64,000 nucleotides of DNA from Edaphobacter paludis. GTDB taxonomy: Bacteria; Acidobacteriota; Terriglobia; Terriglobales; Acidobacteriaceae. Below are positions 62,912 through 64,000 of the stretch, one piece after another. Made by a program: the position numbers and the translations under genes. Within the stretch, counting starts at the first letter, position 1; the number at the start of each line of letters is the position of its first letter. The stretch covers positions 248,001-312,000 of the forward strand of contig NZ_CP121194.1 of assembly GCF_039993895.1 (NCBI RefSeq). Reading direction: 5' to 3'. The notes beneath the pieces were generated by a model. It had not been told where the DNA came from. It saw nothing but the letters and a program-made list of their open reading frames with translations, and did not search any database.

Positions 62912-62928
62912 TCAGTGGTTGAGACTTG

Positions 62929-64000
62929 TTAATAGGAGAGGCGCAGTGCGAGTTGCATTACTCGAGGGTCACCTGAAAGCGAGGTGATCTGACCCGCTGC
63001 TCCGCTGGAGAAGTTGTTGTTGGGTTGACCGAAGAGAGGTGTATTGCTCACGTTGAAGACCTCCCAACGAAACTCCAGATTGGCTGTTTCGTGAATGGGG
63101 AACTCTCGCAGGAGAGCAGCATCGAAGACATTCGTGTGCGGACCCCGGAGCGTGTTCCTACCGCTGTTGCCAATGACGCCGGGGGCAGGGAGGGAATACG
63201 CATTTGTGGCGTTCGGGGCATGAGCGACGCACTGTGGATTCTGTGCAGCGTAGAACCAGCAGTCCGTATTTTGAACGAGCGTGGGTTTGCCAATTACATT
63301 CAAGGTAGCGGTAGCTGCACCGTATGGATCCAGCGCGGCAGCGAGCCCTCCACCGCCATTGACCGTAAAGGGATGGCCGCTGTAATAGGTGTAGACGCCG
63401 GAGGTACGGAAGCCGCCCACGATAGAACTGAGGAGTCCGTGGTTAGCAAAGGCCTTCCCCTTGCCGAATGGCAACTCATAGACATAGTTGACCGAGATGC
63501 GATGCGGGATATCGAAGTCGCTGAGGCCGTACCAGGAGGCGTAGTTTCTGCCGTTGGGTGGTGCTCCCGAGTTACTCTCAAGCTCCTCCGGCGTGTTATC
63601 CAGGCTGCGGGAGTAAGTGTAAGCAGTACGGAAGCTGAAACCATTGCTGAAGCGCCGGGATAGGGTCGCCTCAAGGTCGTTATAATTTCCGAATCCGATT
63701 GAGTTGGTGTATTCGATGTAGCCGAAGTTAGTGAAAGGAACCTTGCTGGGAGCGCCCGGGGTTGCAATGCTGGGCTGATTAAGATCGCTGATGACGTCGA
63801 GATGGGTGGACTTGGTGCCGACGTAATTAACCTCGGCGGTAAGATTGCCGGGAAGCTCACGCTGGAAACCCACACTCCACTGCTGCACGTTCGGAGCTGG
63901 TGCGTTGGGGTTCATGGTGCGTAAATGGTAGGCCTGAAGCTGCGACAGGTTGATTGTCGACGGATCCAGGAAGTTTGAAGGAAACCCATCCTGAGCAATC
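62929..64000 (-). CDS. TonB-dependent receptor, C-terminal part (runs off the window)
   Basis: The frame is open from the stop at 62929 to the window edge, adding 28 codons before the ATG at 63915, so the gene is partial at its 5' end and that ATG is internal. It encodes the beta-barrel end of an Oar-like receptor: VGFQRELPGNLTAEVNYVG, LEATLSRRFSNGFSFRTAYTYSRSLD, FGKGKAF, GGFRTSGVYTYYSGHPFTV, FRWEVFNVSNTPLFGQPNN and the aromatic C-terminus LRLSY. It is more remote from the other two receptors here than they are in layout. It faces the deacetylase gene. Confidence 0.9.
   Translation of the reverse strand, partial: IAQDGFPSNFLDPSTINLSQLQAYHLRTMNPNAPAPNVQQWSVGFQRELPGNLTAEVNYVGTKSTHLDVISDLNQPSIATPGAPSKVPFTNFGYIEYTNSIGFGNYNDLEATLSRRFSNGFSFRTAYTYSRSLDNTPEELESNSGAPPNGRNYASWYGLSDFDIPHRISVNYVYELPFGKGKAFANHGLLSSIVGGFRTSGVYTYYSGHPFTVNGGGGLAAALDPYGAATATLNVIGKPTLVQNTDCWFYAAQNPQCVAHAPNATNAYSLPAPGVIGNSGRNTLRGPHTNVFDAALLREFPIHETANLEFRWEVFNVSNTPLFGQPNNNFSSGAAGQITSLSGDPRVMQLALRLSY

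Overview
This 64 kb window looks like a chromosomal segment of a soil Acidobacteriota bacterium (Acidobacteriaceae/Terriglobia type). That placement is inferred from the very large Oar-like TonB-dependent receptors with an N-terminal carboxypeptidase-regulatory domain, the dense sugar-catabolism gene content, the large secreted PIG-L deacetylases and the moderately high GC. No rRNA, tRNA or CRISPR array was seen.

Region A (about 0.6-22.4 kb) is a galactoside/alpha-glucan utilisation locus. It holds two divergent GH13 enzymes, an aldose 1-epimerase, a TonB receptor behind a promoter and a structured leader, a DUF5107/TPR protein nearly fused to an MFS sugar porter, a GH97 glycosidase, a LacI regulator, a GH27 alpha-galactosidase, a GH42 beta-galactosidase and the broken tail of a sulfatase. 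A CarS-like membrane protein and a metallophosphoesterase follow.

Region B (24.1-39.9 kb) is a compact biosynthetic cluster. It holds two tandem FkbM methyltransferases (808-bp direct duplication), a NodU/CmcH-type carbamoyltransferase, a free-standing NRPS A-PCP loading protein, a 3127-residue KS-AT-KR-DH-ACP-C-A-PCP-TE hybrid and an Sfp-type phosphopantetheinyl transferase converging on it. Both adenylation codes read as glycine-like. The predicted scaffold is a small Gly-malonate-Gly (or similar) product that may be carbamoylated and methylated.

Region C (40.0-45.4 kb) begins with a phage terminase fragment. It continues with a Trypco1-domain protein, a 71-residue ORF, a membrane-anchored CHAT (caspase-like) protease, a translationally coupled exported N-acetylmuramoyl-L-alanine amidase, and a multi-TM protein with an OmpA-like C-terminus. 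I consider this the best candidate for an undescribed conflict or programmed-lysis system in the window. A repeat-containing beta-trefoil/fascin-like protein lies beyond it on the other strand.

Region D (47.0-64.0 kb) is a second nutrient-acquisition locus: LacI regulator, PfkB kinase, TonB receptor, PIG-L deacetylase, APC permease, second PfkB kinase and GH4 glycosidase. After these come a decayed receptor 3' end, a second PIG-L deacetylase whose C-terminus runs into an integrase relic, and a partial TonB receptor on the opposite strand. A palindromic CGTTACCGGTAACG site upstream of the second receptor has a matching half-site in front of the GH97 gene, which suggests LacI-family control of both sugar loci.
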